Source: Siminovitchia sediminis
GTDB taxonomy: Bacteria; Bacillota; Bacilli; Bacillales; Bacillaceae_C
NCBI RefSeq assembly: GCF_042680885.1
Contig: NZ_JBHUEO010000013.1
Location: 1 to 64,000, forward strand
DNA length: 64,000 bases
Reading direction: 5' to 3'
Made by a program: the position numbers and the translations under genes. Numbering within the stretch: the first letter of the stretch is position 1; each line of letters opens with the position of its first letter. Below, piece after piece: positions 43,002 through 52,161 of the stretch. Under the pieces are notes generated by a model. That model did not search any database, had not been told where the DNA came from, and saw nothing but the letters and a program-made list of their open reading frames with translations.

Positions 43002-44618
43002 TTGATAACAGCCGATTTAGTTCTTTATAACGGTGAAATTGTTTCGATGGATAACCATGGAACGATTACAGAGGCTATTGCAGTCAAAGATGGAAAGATT
43101 GTTCAAGTGGGCTCATATTCGGACATGAAACATACGATTCACGATAAAACAACAGTTATTGATTTGGATGGAAAAACAGTCCTGCCTGGTTTTATTGATG
43201 CCCATCAACATATTTTCCAAACCGGGTATAACTTAATGAATGTCAATTGCGGGAAATCTTCTATTAATGAAATTGTGACGGCCATTGAAGAAGCAGCTAA
43301 AGAAAAAGAAAATGAGAACGAATGGATTATTGGCTGGGGATTAAATGAGGCGAATATTGCAGAAAAAAGACTTCCCGATGCGTCCGACCTTTCACATATC
43401 CCCAATCCGGTTTATATTACACGCTTTTGTCTCCATACAGCGGTAGTGAATGACAAAGCTTTGTCCATTGCCGGTATTAACAATGGTACACCTGATCCGG
43501 ACGGCGGCGAAATCATAAGAAACGCAGATGGATCTGTAAAGGGAATACTGAGAGAGACAGCTATGGACCTTATGAAGGAACATCTTCCACCGTATTCGAC
43601 TCATTCATTGAAGGAGGCTGTGAAATGTGCTTCCGACCATTACAGGAAGAATGGGATTACTCATGTTCATGAAGCAGGGCTGGGCTTTTTGACAGGCACC
43701 ATGAACGAATTACGTGCTTTAATTGAAATGTCTCTGGATGGAACACTCGGAGTTAGAATGAACGGGATGATTTTGGAGAGCTATTTTAAAGAGGCAAAAC
43801 AGTTAGGCTTGTTAACCGGGTTTGGCAATAGTTTATTTAAGATTGGCGCAATAAAAATGTTCGCGGATGGGACGTTAAGCGGCCAAACAGCTGCGGTAAA
43901 TCAACCATACACGAACTCGGTAGATAATACAGGGATTTTAATATATTCACCGGAGGAACTGTCGGAAAAAATTATTGGTGCACACAAGGCAGGGTTTCAA
44001 GTCGCTGTACACGGAATAGGTGACCGGGCCATTGAACATATACTCAGTGCTTATGAACGTGCATTAAAGCTATATCCGAGAGAGGATCATCGCCATCGGA
44101 TTGAGCATTGCGGGATTATTCATGAAGAAATTGTAGACCGGTTAAAGGAATCAGATATCATTGCCGTCCCTCATCCGGGCATTGTTCATTTTGCGGGTGA
44201 CACCTATAAAAGGGTGTTGAATGAACAAGTCGTTAAGGGATTGTATGCTGTGAAAACCTTATTGGATGCCGGGATTCTCGTAGCCGGCAGTTCAGATTCA
44301 CCAGTGATCCCATGTTCACCGCTTATTGGAATGTATACAGCAATGAGCCGGGAATCGATACAAGGCGACAAAATCGTCCCGCAAGAGGGAATTCCTTTGT
44401 ACGACGCAGTGAAAATGTATACGATCAACGCTGCAAAAGCTGCTTTTACAGATCATGAAGTTGGAAGCATCGAAATAGGGAAGTTTGCAGACTTAACCAT
44501 ACTTCCTGGCGGATTTATGAACTATTCTGCTGTAGAAGTAAAAGAGACTGAGGTGGAAATGACGATCATCGATGGGGAGATCGTCTATCAGAAAGAATTA
44601 GAGATACACAGTGTATGA
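43002..44618 (+). CDS. Amidohydrolase-3 family metal-dependent hydrolase (YtcJ/Nfd-like)
   Basis: 538-residue hydrolase of the amidohydrolase superfamily. The N-terminal beta-sandwich (ADLVLYNGEIVSMD) is followed by the barrel metal motif GFIDAHQHI (HxH), a further histidine pair in VAVHGIGDRAIEH and HRHRIEHCG, and the last Asp in VAGSSDSPV. Relatives include N-substituted formamide deformylase and YtcJ. The reaction is likely removal of an N-acyl, formyl or cyclic amide group. TTG at 43002, 7 nt after GGAGGAGG, is the best start. The stop overlaps the region where the M20 gene begins, indicating coupling. Confidence 0.9.
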   Translation: MITADLVLYNGEIVSMDNHGTITEAIAVKDGKIVQVGSYSDMKHTIHDKTTVIDLDGKTVLPGFIDAHQHIFQTGYNLMNVNCGKSSINEIVTAIEEAAKEKENENEWIIGWGLNEANIAEKRLPDASDLSHIPNPVYITRFCLHTAVVNDKALSIAGINNGTPDPDGGEIIRNADGSVKGILRETAMDLMKEHLPPYSTHSLKEAVKCASDHYRKNGITHVHEAGLGFLTGTMNELRALIEMSLDGTLGVRMNGMILESYFKEAKQLGLLTGFGNSLFKIGAIKMFADGTLSGQTAAVNQPYTNSVDNTGILIYSPEELSEKIIGAHKAGFQVAVHGIGDRAIEHILSAYERALKLYPREDHRHRIEHCGIIHEEIVDRLKESDIIAVPHPGIVHFAGDTYKRVLNEQVVKGLYAVKTLLDAGILVAGSSDSPVIPCSPLIGMYTAMSRESIQGDKIVPQEGIPLYDAVKMYTINAAKAAFTDHEVGSIEIGKFADLTILPGGFMNYSAVEVKETEVEMTIIDGEIVYQKELEIHSV

Positions 44619-44652
44619 CCCCATTCGAATAAATGGGAAAGGGGAATGGTTA

Positions 44653-45891
44653 TTGGCTGCTAAAGATACATTAAAGATAAATATGGAGAGACTGAAAGCT
44701 GCTTTTGATGTAAGCTCAAACATTGGTGCCACAGAAAAAAATGGGTTAACAAGGTTGACTTTAACTGCGGAAGACAAAAAAATGAGAGATATTTTTGTGA
44801 ACTGGCTGAAAGAAGAAGGGCTGAGTGTACGTATTGATGATGTTGGCAACATTTATGGTAAAAGGGAAGGAAGAAATAAAGACGCCAAATCCATCATGAT
44901 CGGTTCCCACCTGGACACCCAACCAAGAGGGGGAAGATTTGATGGGGTTTTAGGAGTTTTATCAGCTTTGGAAGTAATTCGGACTTTAAATGAAAATCAT
45001 ATCGAAACAGAACGTCCGATTGAAATCGTCAACTTTACGAATGAAGAAGGGGAAAGGTTTACCCCTCCAATGATCGGATCTGGGGTTGCTACGGGGAACT
45101 ATACAAAGGAATTTGCATACGGTCTGCGGGATAGAGACGGAATCTTCTTTGAAGAAGCCTTAAATGAAACAGGATACAAAGGTCAAGAAGAAAATAGGCG
45201 TTTGAATGTTGAATACTTTATAGAGCTGCATATAGAACAAGGTCCGCTACTTGAGAAGAATAAAAAAGAAATCGGCATTGTTAAAGGTGTAAAGGGCATG
45301 ACCCGTTTTGAAGTAACTGTCACAGGCCATGCGAGCCATGGAGCGCACCCTGCTTATGGCCGAAAGGATGCCCTGGTGGCTGCTTCCAAAATGGTACTCG
45401 CCATTGATGAAGCAACCCAAAAATATGAAGACTTGTCGACCACTGTAGGCGTTTTTGAAGTATTTCCCTCAATCGTCAATATTTTTGCCGGAGAGGTCAG
45501 GTTTACTTTTGATGTAAGACATCTCGATGATGACATTAGAAATACGGTAATAAGGACCATTCAAGAAAGTCTGGAACAAATTTCAGAGGAAAGCGGAGTA
45601 GATTGTTCCGTTAAACAGACATGGAACATAGATGGTACACATTTTTCCGCTGAATTAATAGATGTAATTCAAGAAGAGTCAAACAAGCTTAATTATACTC
45701 ATCAGTATATGGTAAGCGGTGCAGGGCATGATGCAAAATTTATGAATGATATATGTAAAACAGCGATGATTTTCACGCCAAGTGCTAATGGCTTTAGCCA
45801 TTGTGAGGAAGAGTTTACTTCATATGAAGACATTCAAAAAGCAACAACTCTATTATTGAACGTTGTATTGGAATTAGCTGATAAGGTATAG
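44653..45891 (+). CDS. M20-family N-carbamoyl-amino-acid/allantoate-type amidohydrolase
   Basis: 412-residue dizinc hydrolase of the M20 hydantoinase/carbamoylase branch. Metal ligands are visible in GSHLDTQPRGGRFDG, NEEGERF, ELHIEQGP and the C-terminal SGAGHDA; the dimer-contributed HASHGAHPAYGRKDA block is also present. The branch includes N-carbamoyl-L-amino acid hydrolase, beta-ureidopropionase and allantoate amidohydrolase, all of which remove a ureido group. That is the best clue to the substrate of the operon. I choose TTG 44653 after AAAGGGGAA; a GTG at 44611 overlaps the previous gene and is less well placed. Confidence 0.9.
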   Translation: MAAKDTLKINMERLKAAFDVSSNIGATEKNGLTRLTLTAEDKKMRDIFVNWLKEEGLSVRIDDVGNIYGKREGRNKDAKSIMIGSHLDTQPRGGRFDGVLGVLSALEVIRTLNENHIETERPIEIVNFTNEEGERFTPPMIGSGVATGNYTKEFAYGLRDRDGIFFEEALNETGYKGQEENRRLNVEYFIELHIEQGPLLEKNKKEIGIVKGVKGMTRFEVTVTGHASHGAHPAYGRKDALVAASKMVLAIDEATQKYEDLSTTVGVFEVFPSIVNIFAGEVRFTFDVRHLDDDIRNTVIRTIQESLEQISEESGVDCSVKQTWNIDGTHFSAELIDVIQEESNKLNYTHQYMVSGAGHDAKFMNDICKTAMIFTPSANGFSHCEEEFTSYEDIQKATTLLLNVVLELADKV

Positions 45892-45909
45892 TTGTTTTAA
45901 AAAAGTTGA

Positions 45910-45944
45910 TCCCCTCCATGTTTAATCTCTGGAGGGGAATTTTC
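45910..45944 (+). terminator. Terminator of the TRAP-amidohydrolase operon
   Basis: CCCCTCCA (45911-45918) pairs exactly with TGGAGGGG (45930-45937), followed by AATTTTC. Confidence 0.8.
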
Positions 45945-45975
45945 ATAGATACTATTAGAGGCATAGCCCTTTACT

Positions 45976-47523
45976 GGGTCTGCGTAAAATCTTGTGTAAG
46001 TAATATTCGACAATCTTCACAAGGCAAGAAATAATAGGTATGAAAAATCCAATCTAGGCAATACTATAATTGCCTTTTACCATAAAACAGGATAGGGCAA
46101 TGCAGAAGTGCAACCTGAGCGGTTTTATGGTTTTTACACTAAAACGGACGGACAAGATCTGTCCGTTTTTTTCGTTTTAGGGAAAACAAATGCGATAAAC
46201 TTTAGGGGGTTGGGGACAGAGTCCCCAACTATGATGTTTGGTTCAAAATCTCTAGCTGGCCCAAGATTATGTTCCAATTACGATAGCGCATGGTCCATTT
46301 TTTTGTAATATTTTGTGATGCCAAGTAAAGCATATTCCTTAAGCTATCATCATTAGGGAATATGGACTTTGTTTTGGTCACTTTTCTAAACTGGCGACGT
46401 AATCCTTCGATTACATTCGTAGTATATATTATTCGCCTCATTTCCGGCGGATATGCAAAGAAGGTAGCTAAAATATCCCAATTTTTTTCTCCCATGATTT
46501 AACCGCAGTTGGATACTCTTCACCCCATTTTTCTTTAAACTCTATGAGCCTTTCCATGCCCGATTCTTCATTGATAGAAGTGTAGATTAACTTTAAATCA
46601 GCGACAAATTCTTTTATATGTTTATAAGAAACATACTTTGTACTTGAACGAATCTGATGAATGATACAACGTTGAATACCAGCGAAAGGATACACGGCTT
46701 GAATGGCCTCCCTAAAACCTGTAAGCCCATCTACACAGAATAGATTAACCGTTTTAACGCCTCTTGTTTTCAAATCATTCAACACACCTAACCAGAATTT
46801 ACTACTTTCATTTCCCCCAACCCAGATGCCTAATATTTCTTTATTGCCTTCATTGTTAATTCCCAATACAACATAGGCCGCTTTCGAGACAATTTGATGA
46901 TTATCTCGAATTTTATAATGGATGGCATCCATGAAGATAAAAGGGTAATAGGCTTCAAGTGGACGGCTTTGCCACTCATTTACTTGGGGCATAATCCTAT
47001 CACTAATTTTACTAACTAACTCAGAGGAAATCTCAATATTATAGAGATCTTTAACTTGTTCCTGGATATCCCTTGTTGACATACCGTAAGCGTAAAGAGA
47101 TAGTATTTTTTCCTCTAGACCATCCACATTTCTTTGGTATTTGTCTAAAATTTGTGGCTCATACGAGCCATTTCTGTCTCGAGGAACGTTTATTTCAACT
47201 TCACCAAATTGTGTTTTTAATTTCCGTTTTGTTGAGCCATTTCGATAATTATTAGGGCCATCACCCCGACGTTGGTGCTTTTCATACCCCAGCTGCTCAT
47301 CAATTTTACATTGAAGTATCTCCTCCAAGACATCGGAAAACATTTCTTTAATTGCGTCCATGATTTGATTGGTACTTGTAAATTTTTTCTCCCTTACAAG
47401 TTCTTTAATTAGTTCCTTAGGTAATTTCATGACGAAAAATCCTCCTTAGCAAAATTATTTATCCTAAATCTCGCCAAGGAGGATTGATTTGAAACTTATT
47501 TACACAACTTTTTCCGCACCGTC
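45976..47523 (-). mobile_element. IS256-family insertion sequence, transposase frameshifted
   Basis: About 1.55 kb bounded by imperfect inverted repeats at 45976-46008 and 47491-47523 (23 of 33 positions match, sharing TTGTGTAA, a common core of IS256 ends). It lies between the TRAP operon terminator and the activator that probably controls that operon. The transposase fills 46229-47430. The left 220 bp carry a hairpin GTTGGGGA/TCCCCAAC (46210-46230) and a terminator-like stem CGGAC/GTCCG (46146-46166) with a T-run. No clear target duplication is visible; the flanks CTTTACT and CTTTCACT are only similar. Confidence 0.75.
46229..47430 (-). pseudogene. IS256-family (mutator-type) transposase, broken by a frameshift
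   Basis: Codons from 47430 down to about 46470 encode the N-terminal 320 residues, including QCKIDEQLGYEKHQRRGDGPN-type start and the first two catalytic aspartates in IFMDAIHYKI and LFCVDGLTGF. The frame then fails at a run of seven A residues (plus-strand T-run 46482-46488), and the remaining 88 residues with the catalytic Glu in TTNVIEGLRR continue in the -1 frame to 46229. One missing A restores a normal protein. The heptamer could in theory allow -1 slippage, but this IS family normally uses one frame, so a mutation or a sequencing error in the homopolymer is likelier. Confidence 0.88.
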
Positions 47524-47559
47524 CTTTCACTTTTAAAAAAGACTATAGCAACATGTTCA

Positions 47560-49296
47560 TTACAACTTGCCGTCCCTAATATATTTATTTATTTTTCGGA
47601 TAGCGGTGGATTGATTGATTCCCAGCAAGTCTGCAACCTTATAAGAACTATTGTTCATACTATAAGCCTTACGAATCAGCTGTTCTTCCAATTCTTCTTT
47701 TGCTTGTTTCAGCGGAATGACATCGGTTACAACCACTGCATTTTCAGCCGCTTGAATTCTAAAGTTTTCGGGCAAATCATGGACGGATATTTGGTTGCTT
47801 TCAGATGTAACCACTAAGCGTTCTATTAAATTTTCCAACTCTCTCACATTGCCCGGCCAATGATAATGAACAAGTGTGTTCATGAGTTCTAATGATAAAG
47901 AAGTGTTGCTGTTATATTTCTCATTCATTTTATCTAAAAAGAAGTCTATCATGTATGAGATATCCTCAGGCCTCTCTCTAAGCGGAGGAATGTGAATAGG
48001 AACGACACTCAGCCTATAATATAGATCGTCTCGAAAGCTGCCGGTCTTTACTTCTTTGTGTAAATCTTTATTCGTTGCAGCAATAATTCGAATGTCTACT
48101 TTAATGGTTTCTGAGCTGCCAATAGGCTGAAATTCTTTCTCTTGTAAAACCTTTAATAACTTTACTTGCAGATTGAGCGGCATTTCTCCTATCTCATCAA
48201 GAAAAATGGTGCCGCCGGCTGCTTGTTCAAAAAGCCCTTTTTTTCCTTTTGCGTTTGCCCCGGTAAAAGCACCGCCGTGATACCCGAATAATTCGGATTC
48301 AATTAAGTTCTCGGGGATGGCCCCACAATTAATTTGAACAAAGGGCTGATCTTTTCGTGGACTGTGATCATGGATAAATCGGGCAATTACGCCTTTTCCA
48401 ACCCCTGATTCTCCAGTAATCAGAATGGTCGAGTCCACTTGGGCGACTTTACTGGCCATATGCACAACTTTTCTCATATTTGGAGAAATGGCGATCAAAT
48501 CTTTTTGCGGAACAAAAGGCTGAAGATTTTCCAATTCAGATTTATAGGCCTCCAATAAAGTCTCATTTCGTTCAATTTCTTTTTTCAGATACTTAATTTC
48601 TGTAATATCCCTTCCTGTAAAAACGATATGTGTGATGTCACCGCCGGAATCAAAAACAGGGTTGGCAATGACGTGAGCCGTTTTCCCCTCTATGGTTCGC
48701 TGGATCATAGATACCTTTTCCTTGCGCTTTTTTACAACCGGAAAGAGAGAAGGAGAAAAAAGCCCTTTCTTTACTAAGGTATCTACATCTTCACCAACCA
48801 TTTCTTCTGGCTTGAGTCCGTATAAGGATTTCCCGGTTGAATTAACAAACAAGGTTTTTCCTTCAGAATCAGTAATAAAAATTTCGTCTTGTAACGAGTT
48901 TAAAATATCATCAATAGGCAGGTCTTTTAAGCCTGTTTTTTGATTCATTTCAGGAGCAGGGTTGTCATCATCGGACATCGCTTTAAAGGTACATAGGATT
49001 TCTTCTTTATTTTCATTCTTTTGCAGGATCACGGAAAATTTTTTATCATTTACTTTTGCCTGTCTTTTAAAAACGCTTCCAACATGTAAAACTTCAATAA
49101 GATCTGTGTCTTCTAAAGAAAATAAATCGACGAAAGACTTGGATCGTAAGTTTGTTGTTGAAAGGTTCAGCAATTCAGCGGCGGTCTGATTACAATAATT
49201 GATCTCTCCTTCTTGATTCATTAAAAGAACTCCGAAAGGAAGCTGATTTAATATAAATTTATAAGAATCGTCAGTCATCGTTTTCAATGAAACCAT
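47560..49296 (-). CDS. Sigma-54-dependent activator with two PAS domains
   Basis: 578-residue enhancer-binding protein. Residues about 10-110 and 125-240 are PAS domains (FGVLLMNQEGEINYCN; DEIFITDSEGKTLFVN with LVKKGLF and ITHIVFTGRDITE). A short coiled linker leads to the AAA+ domain with Walker A GESGVGKG, GAFTG loop and IFLDEIGEM Walker B, and then a Fis-type HTH, YKVADLLGINQSTAIRKINKY. The B. subtilis relative is RocR-like. It probably binds AATGC-N6-GCATT before both sigma-54 promoters at 36.2 and 39.5 kb. ATG 49296 touches the GAGAGG site, so TTG at 49287 may be the real start. Confidence 0.93.
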   Translation of the reverse strand: MVSLKTMTDDSYKFILNQLPFGVLLMNQEGEINYCNQTAAELLNLSTTNLRSKSFVDLFSLEDTDLIEVLHVGSVFKRQAKVNDKKFSVILQKNENKEEILCTFKAMSDDDNPAPEMNQKTGLKDLPIDDILNSLQDEIFITDSEGKTLFVNSTGKSLYGLKPEEMVGEDVDTLVKKGLFSPSLFPVVKKRKEKVSMIQRTIEGKTAHVIANPVFDSGGDITHIVFTGRDITEIKYLKKEIERNETLLEAYKSELENLQPFVPQKDLIAISPNMRKVVHMASKVAQVDSTILITGESGVGKGVIARFIHDHSPRKDQPFVQINCGAIPENLIESELFGYHGGAFTGANAKGKKGLFEQAAGGTIFLDEIGEMPLNLQVKLLKVLQEKEFQPIGSSETIKVDIRIIAATNKDLHKEVKTGSFRDDLYYRLSVVPIHIPPLRERPEDISYMIDFFLDKMNEKYNSNTSLSLELMNTLVHYHWPGNVRELENLIERLVVTSESNQISVHDLPENFRIQAAENAVVVTDVIPLKQAKEELEEQLIRKAYSMNNSSYKVADLLGINQSTAIRKINKYIRDGKL

Positions 49297-49957
49297 CCTC
49301 TCTTATTCTATGGAAGTTTAAAAGCTGTATAGAAATATCAGCTAATCTTTGCTTGTCTGATTCCTGATGATGCAGATCTGATATTTCTGATACTTGTCAT
49401 TCCCGATGATGCTAAAGAGACAACCGGTTGTGTCACCAACTTCCTTTATCAGTAGAAAGAATTTGACTAAAAGGAGGTAATACAATAAATATTAAAAATT
49501 TTTTAATCAAACCTGCTTATTGGAAGAAATCAATCTATCTACTTTATATGATATAACTCTTTATCGAATAATTTCAACATATGAAATTTGATATGTCTGT
49601 AATCATTGACTTTTATTGTTATAGATATGGAGAGTTGCGGGAGTACCGTCTATTCAGTTTTTATGTTCTTTGGTTTTTTTTCTTAGTCATGTAAAGGAGC
49701 TAATAGGCTTGTTGGAGAAACAATCATATCTCTCGGTACAGATACTCTTTCTTCGTTCTTTTTCGTGTTTTTCTGCAGTACCGGTACTTTAAACATACCA
49801 TATCCACTGGTGAGATGAAAATGGATTTATCATTTGTTATCGAGGAATGTAGAAGGATGATGGAAAGATTCCTTCCAATAAAGAAAGCAGCCGTATGCTT
49901 TGGTATAAACCATATAAGGAGAGGGGAAGCCCCCTCTTGCAAAGCCAATCTCATTAT
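49297..49957. other. Gap with a possible ghost gene start
   Basis: 660 bp without a supported gene. At 49471-49477 a perfect AAGGAGG stands 7 nt before an ATA codon (49485) that opens a 23-codon frame (NIKNFLIKPAYWKKSIYLL-like). It may be the broken start of a lost gene. A hairpin AGAGGGG/CCCCTCT (49920-49937) just beyond the end of the neighbouring gerC gene may end germination operon 2. Confidence 0.35.
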
Positions 49958-51070
49958 CTATTCCACGGTTCCTGTACTTTTGATGTTCACATCCACAGAT
50001 ACATCAAACTTCAGATCAGGATACATGGCACGCCATTCGTCAATTCTATGGCCGTTTTGGAGCCTGGTCGCTTTGTAGCGAAGTCCGAATCCAAGCGGAT
50101 CCATATTCTCTTTCTGCAGGAATTTTAAAAGTTTTTCAGTATCCTTCTTGGCGTGGTCAGATGCAAGCTTGCTGTAATGGTCCAAGTCTATGGGATCCAT
50201 TTCAAATGAGGATTCTTCCATTATGCCGGCGGCTTTAATATCCATCTTCAAGACAGGAGCCTTTCCGGGATCTGCCAAAAGCTTAAATTTTGTTTTTATC
50301 GTATCGATGGATACCGTAAAATTCTTTTCCTTGTCCTGATTATCTACTTCAATTTCCAGTCTTTCCATTCGATTTGCCATGATGTTATACATTTTCGTTT
50401 GCCCGGAATGCAGTTCAGCAGATCGATTATCCCAAGAAAAGATAAATGACCGATTGACCATCAGTTTCTTTCCGTCTTCACTGGCCCGTATAATCGGGAT
50501 GATGGGATCAAGTCCAGTTTCAGCTACTTCTCTTCTTGCTTCAAACAGAAACGTTGACACAATATAGGCACTCTCTACACCGTTCCCGGAGAAAAAATTC
50601 ATGAGAGTGTGCGACCCGGCCATTTCAGATTCGGGCTCTACCTGGAGGACTTTTTCGGCAGAGGGCCTTCCAACGGCAACCCAGGAAATCATTTGAATAT
50701 CTCTTCTTCTGAAAAAGAAATCCAAAGCATCTCTAATATCTCTATTAAAAAGTTGTTCATCGAAAACAATGAGTTTGGCATGGCTAAAATCCAGTTCTTT
50801 ATCCACGTTGGTTTTTAAAAAGCGGATGGCCGCGGCTATAGAGGAATCTTCCCTTGTTAAGTAGGCATACTTGGTCCCTGATTCCTTTAACGATCCGGAT
50901 GGAACAGCTAATTTTAACGTCACCTTATACGGTTTTTCCTCGTTGTCTGTATAGTCTACACCGACAGCCTGGACAAAGACTCTCTTATCGATATCTTTAA
51001 AACCGCAGCTGGCCAGAAGAAAGACAGACGCGCAAGCGATACACATTTTCAGGATCGACATCAGCTTCAT
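49958..51070 (-). CDS. Spore germinant receptor C lipoprotein (operon 2)
   Basis: 370-residue GerXC protein. The signal peptide ends in LLASC (lipobox near Cys20) followed by FKDIDKRVFVQAVGVDYT. Conserved blocks of domain one (AAAIRFLKTNVDKELDFSHAKLIVFDEQL) and domain three (the C-terminal strand KFDVSVDVNIKSTG) are present. The ATG at 51070 follows GGAGGG and overlaps the gerB stop by ATGA, so the earlier in-frame ATG at 51097 is unlikely. It is the last gene of the A-B-C operon and is clearly diverged from the C protein of operon 1. Confidence 0.94.
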   Translation of the reverse strand: MKLMSILKMCIACASVFLLASCGFKDIDKRVFVQAVGVDYTDNEEKPYKVTLKLAVPSGSLKESGTKYAYLTREDSSIAAAIRFLKTNVDKELDFSHAKLIVFDEQLFNRDIRDALDFFFRRRDIQMISWVAVGRPSAEKVLQVEPESEMAGSHTLMNFFSGNGVESAYIVSTFLFEARREVAETGLDPIIPIIRASEDGKKLMVNRSFIFSWDNRSAELHSGQTKMYNIMANRMERLEIEVDNQDKEKNFTVSIDTIKTKFKLLADPGKAPVLKMDIKAAGIMEESSFEMDPIDLDHYSKLASDHAKKDTEKLLKFLQKENMDPLGFGLRYKATRLQNGHRIDEWRAMYPDLKFDVSVDVNIKSTGTVE

Positions 51071-52161
51071 GTTTTTGCCCTCCTTCGAATCAGCCAAAAA
51101 ATAAAAAAATAAAACAAACTAGAGAGGGGAATAAGGTTGTAAAAGTACTTGGAATACTGCAGCAGGCTGTACTCTGAAAGAGATTTTATAGTTATGAGTG
51201 TGATTACCCAAAATACCGCTATATACAGGTGAGGGGTATAGTTGGTGTTCCTCCATTTCAGCCACTTGGGAAAAAACAGGCTTTTACATGCCTCAATCGC
51301 CACATGCCAATGGAGAAGGAGGTTGAGGATAGAAATGGCCAGGAATAGTGGCAAAAATAGGTACAGTACCCTCTCAATGATCCCAAATGTCATTCGAAGG
51401 GTATCGCTTGTAGAGATAGCGGGATAGACAAGGTGATCCACTCTTTCAAACCCGTTCATCCCTATGGGGACGAGATATAGGGTAAGCAACACTAAAGAGC
51501 CGAGAAAACCGGTGAAAAGGGTGTGCTTCCATGTCATTTTAATCGGGTCTTTGAACACTGGATTAAACACGACAATGTTTGTAATTCCTAAGAAGATAAA
51601 CATCGCTGCTGCATAAGAGCTATAGGTTGGAAGGGTATTTACGTACATGAACGCCTCCCGGACAAAATCCCACTCAAATAATCGGTTGGTATAAGCTTTG
51701 AAAACAAGATAAAGTACAATAGGCAGGGAAAATAACAAAATATTTTCTATTGTGTACAGCACGCTCTTGGTATTCATTAAAATACCATAAGAGATAATAA
51801 TAAGAATCGTTGTGGCGATCCACGTGATCGGCATTTCCGGTGTTAAAAATCGTTTCAGCATAAAAGTATAGGAAACAATAGACAACACTCCCGAAATAAA
51901 CCAGTGAAGAACCGTTAAAAAAAGAACCGGCTTGCTTACCCAGACAGGCGTATATTCTTCCAGCAGTGTCTGTAAGTCCTTACCCGGAAATTTGGAAAAG
52001 AACTTTCCAAACACATAGACAATGACCATACCAGAAAGTACGGCCAATAACATGGAAAGAAAAATGCCATCTTTTTTATGATCCATTAGAATTTTGGAAA
52101 CGGCTGAAATCATATTGGCAATCATATTGACTAAAATACAGTAAAATATGAAGCGGTTCAT
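51067..52161 (-). CDS. Spore germinant receptor B subunit (operon 2)
   Basis: 364-residue GerXB permease-like protein with ten predicted membrane helices. The helix-1 region (FYCILVNMIANMISAVSKILM) differs strongly from the B protein of operon 1 and from classical GerBB, so it may recognise a different germinant. It overlaps both neighbours by ATGA, at 52158-52161 with the A gene and 51067-51070 with the C gene, the tightest coupling in the window. Confidence 0.93.
   Translation of the reverse strand: MNRFIFYCILVNMIANMISAVSKILMDHKKDGIFLSMLLAVLSGMVIVYVFGKFFSKFPGKDLQTLLEEYTPVWVSKPVLFLTVLHWFISGVLSIVSYTFMLKRFLTPEMPITWIATTILIIISYGILMNTKSVLYTIENILLFSLPIVLYLVFKAYTNRLFEWDFVREAFMYVNTLPTYSSYAAAMFIFLGITNIVVFNPVFKDPIKMTWKHTLFTGFLGSLVLLTLYLVPIGMNGFERVDHLVYPAISTSDTLRMTFGIIERVLYLFLPLFLAISILNLLLHWHVAIEACKSLFFPKWLKWRNTNYTPHLYIAVFWVITLITIKSLSEYSLLQYSKYFYNLIPLSSLFYFFIFWLIRRRAKT

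Noticed and set aside
46470..46500. Programmed -1 frameshift in the IS256-type transposase
   Set aside because: IS256-family transposases are normally one frame; an A-run mutation is simpler. Not excluded.
45966..47532. Target-site duplication of the IS element
   Set aside because: Flanks CTTTACT and CTTTCACT are similar but not identical, so I do not claim one.
49815..50128. Plus-strand frames at the end of germination operon 2
   Set aside because: Mostly antisense to the gerC gene and without supporting signals.
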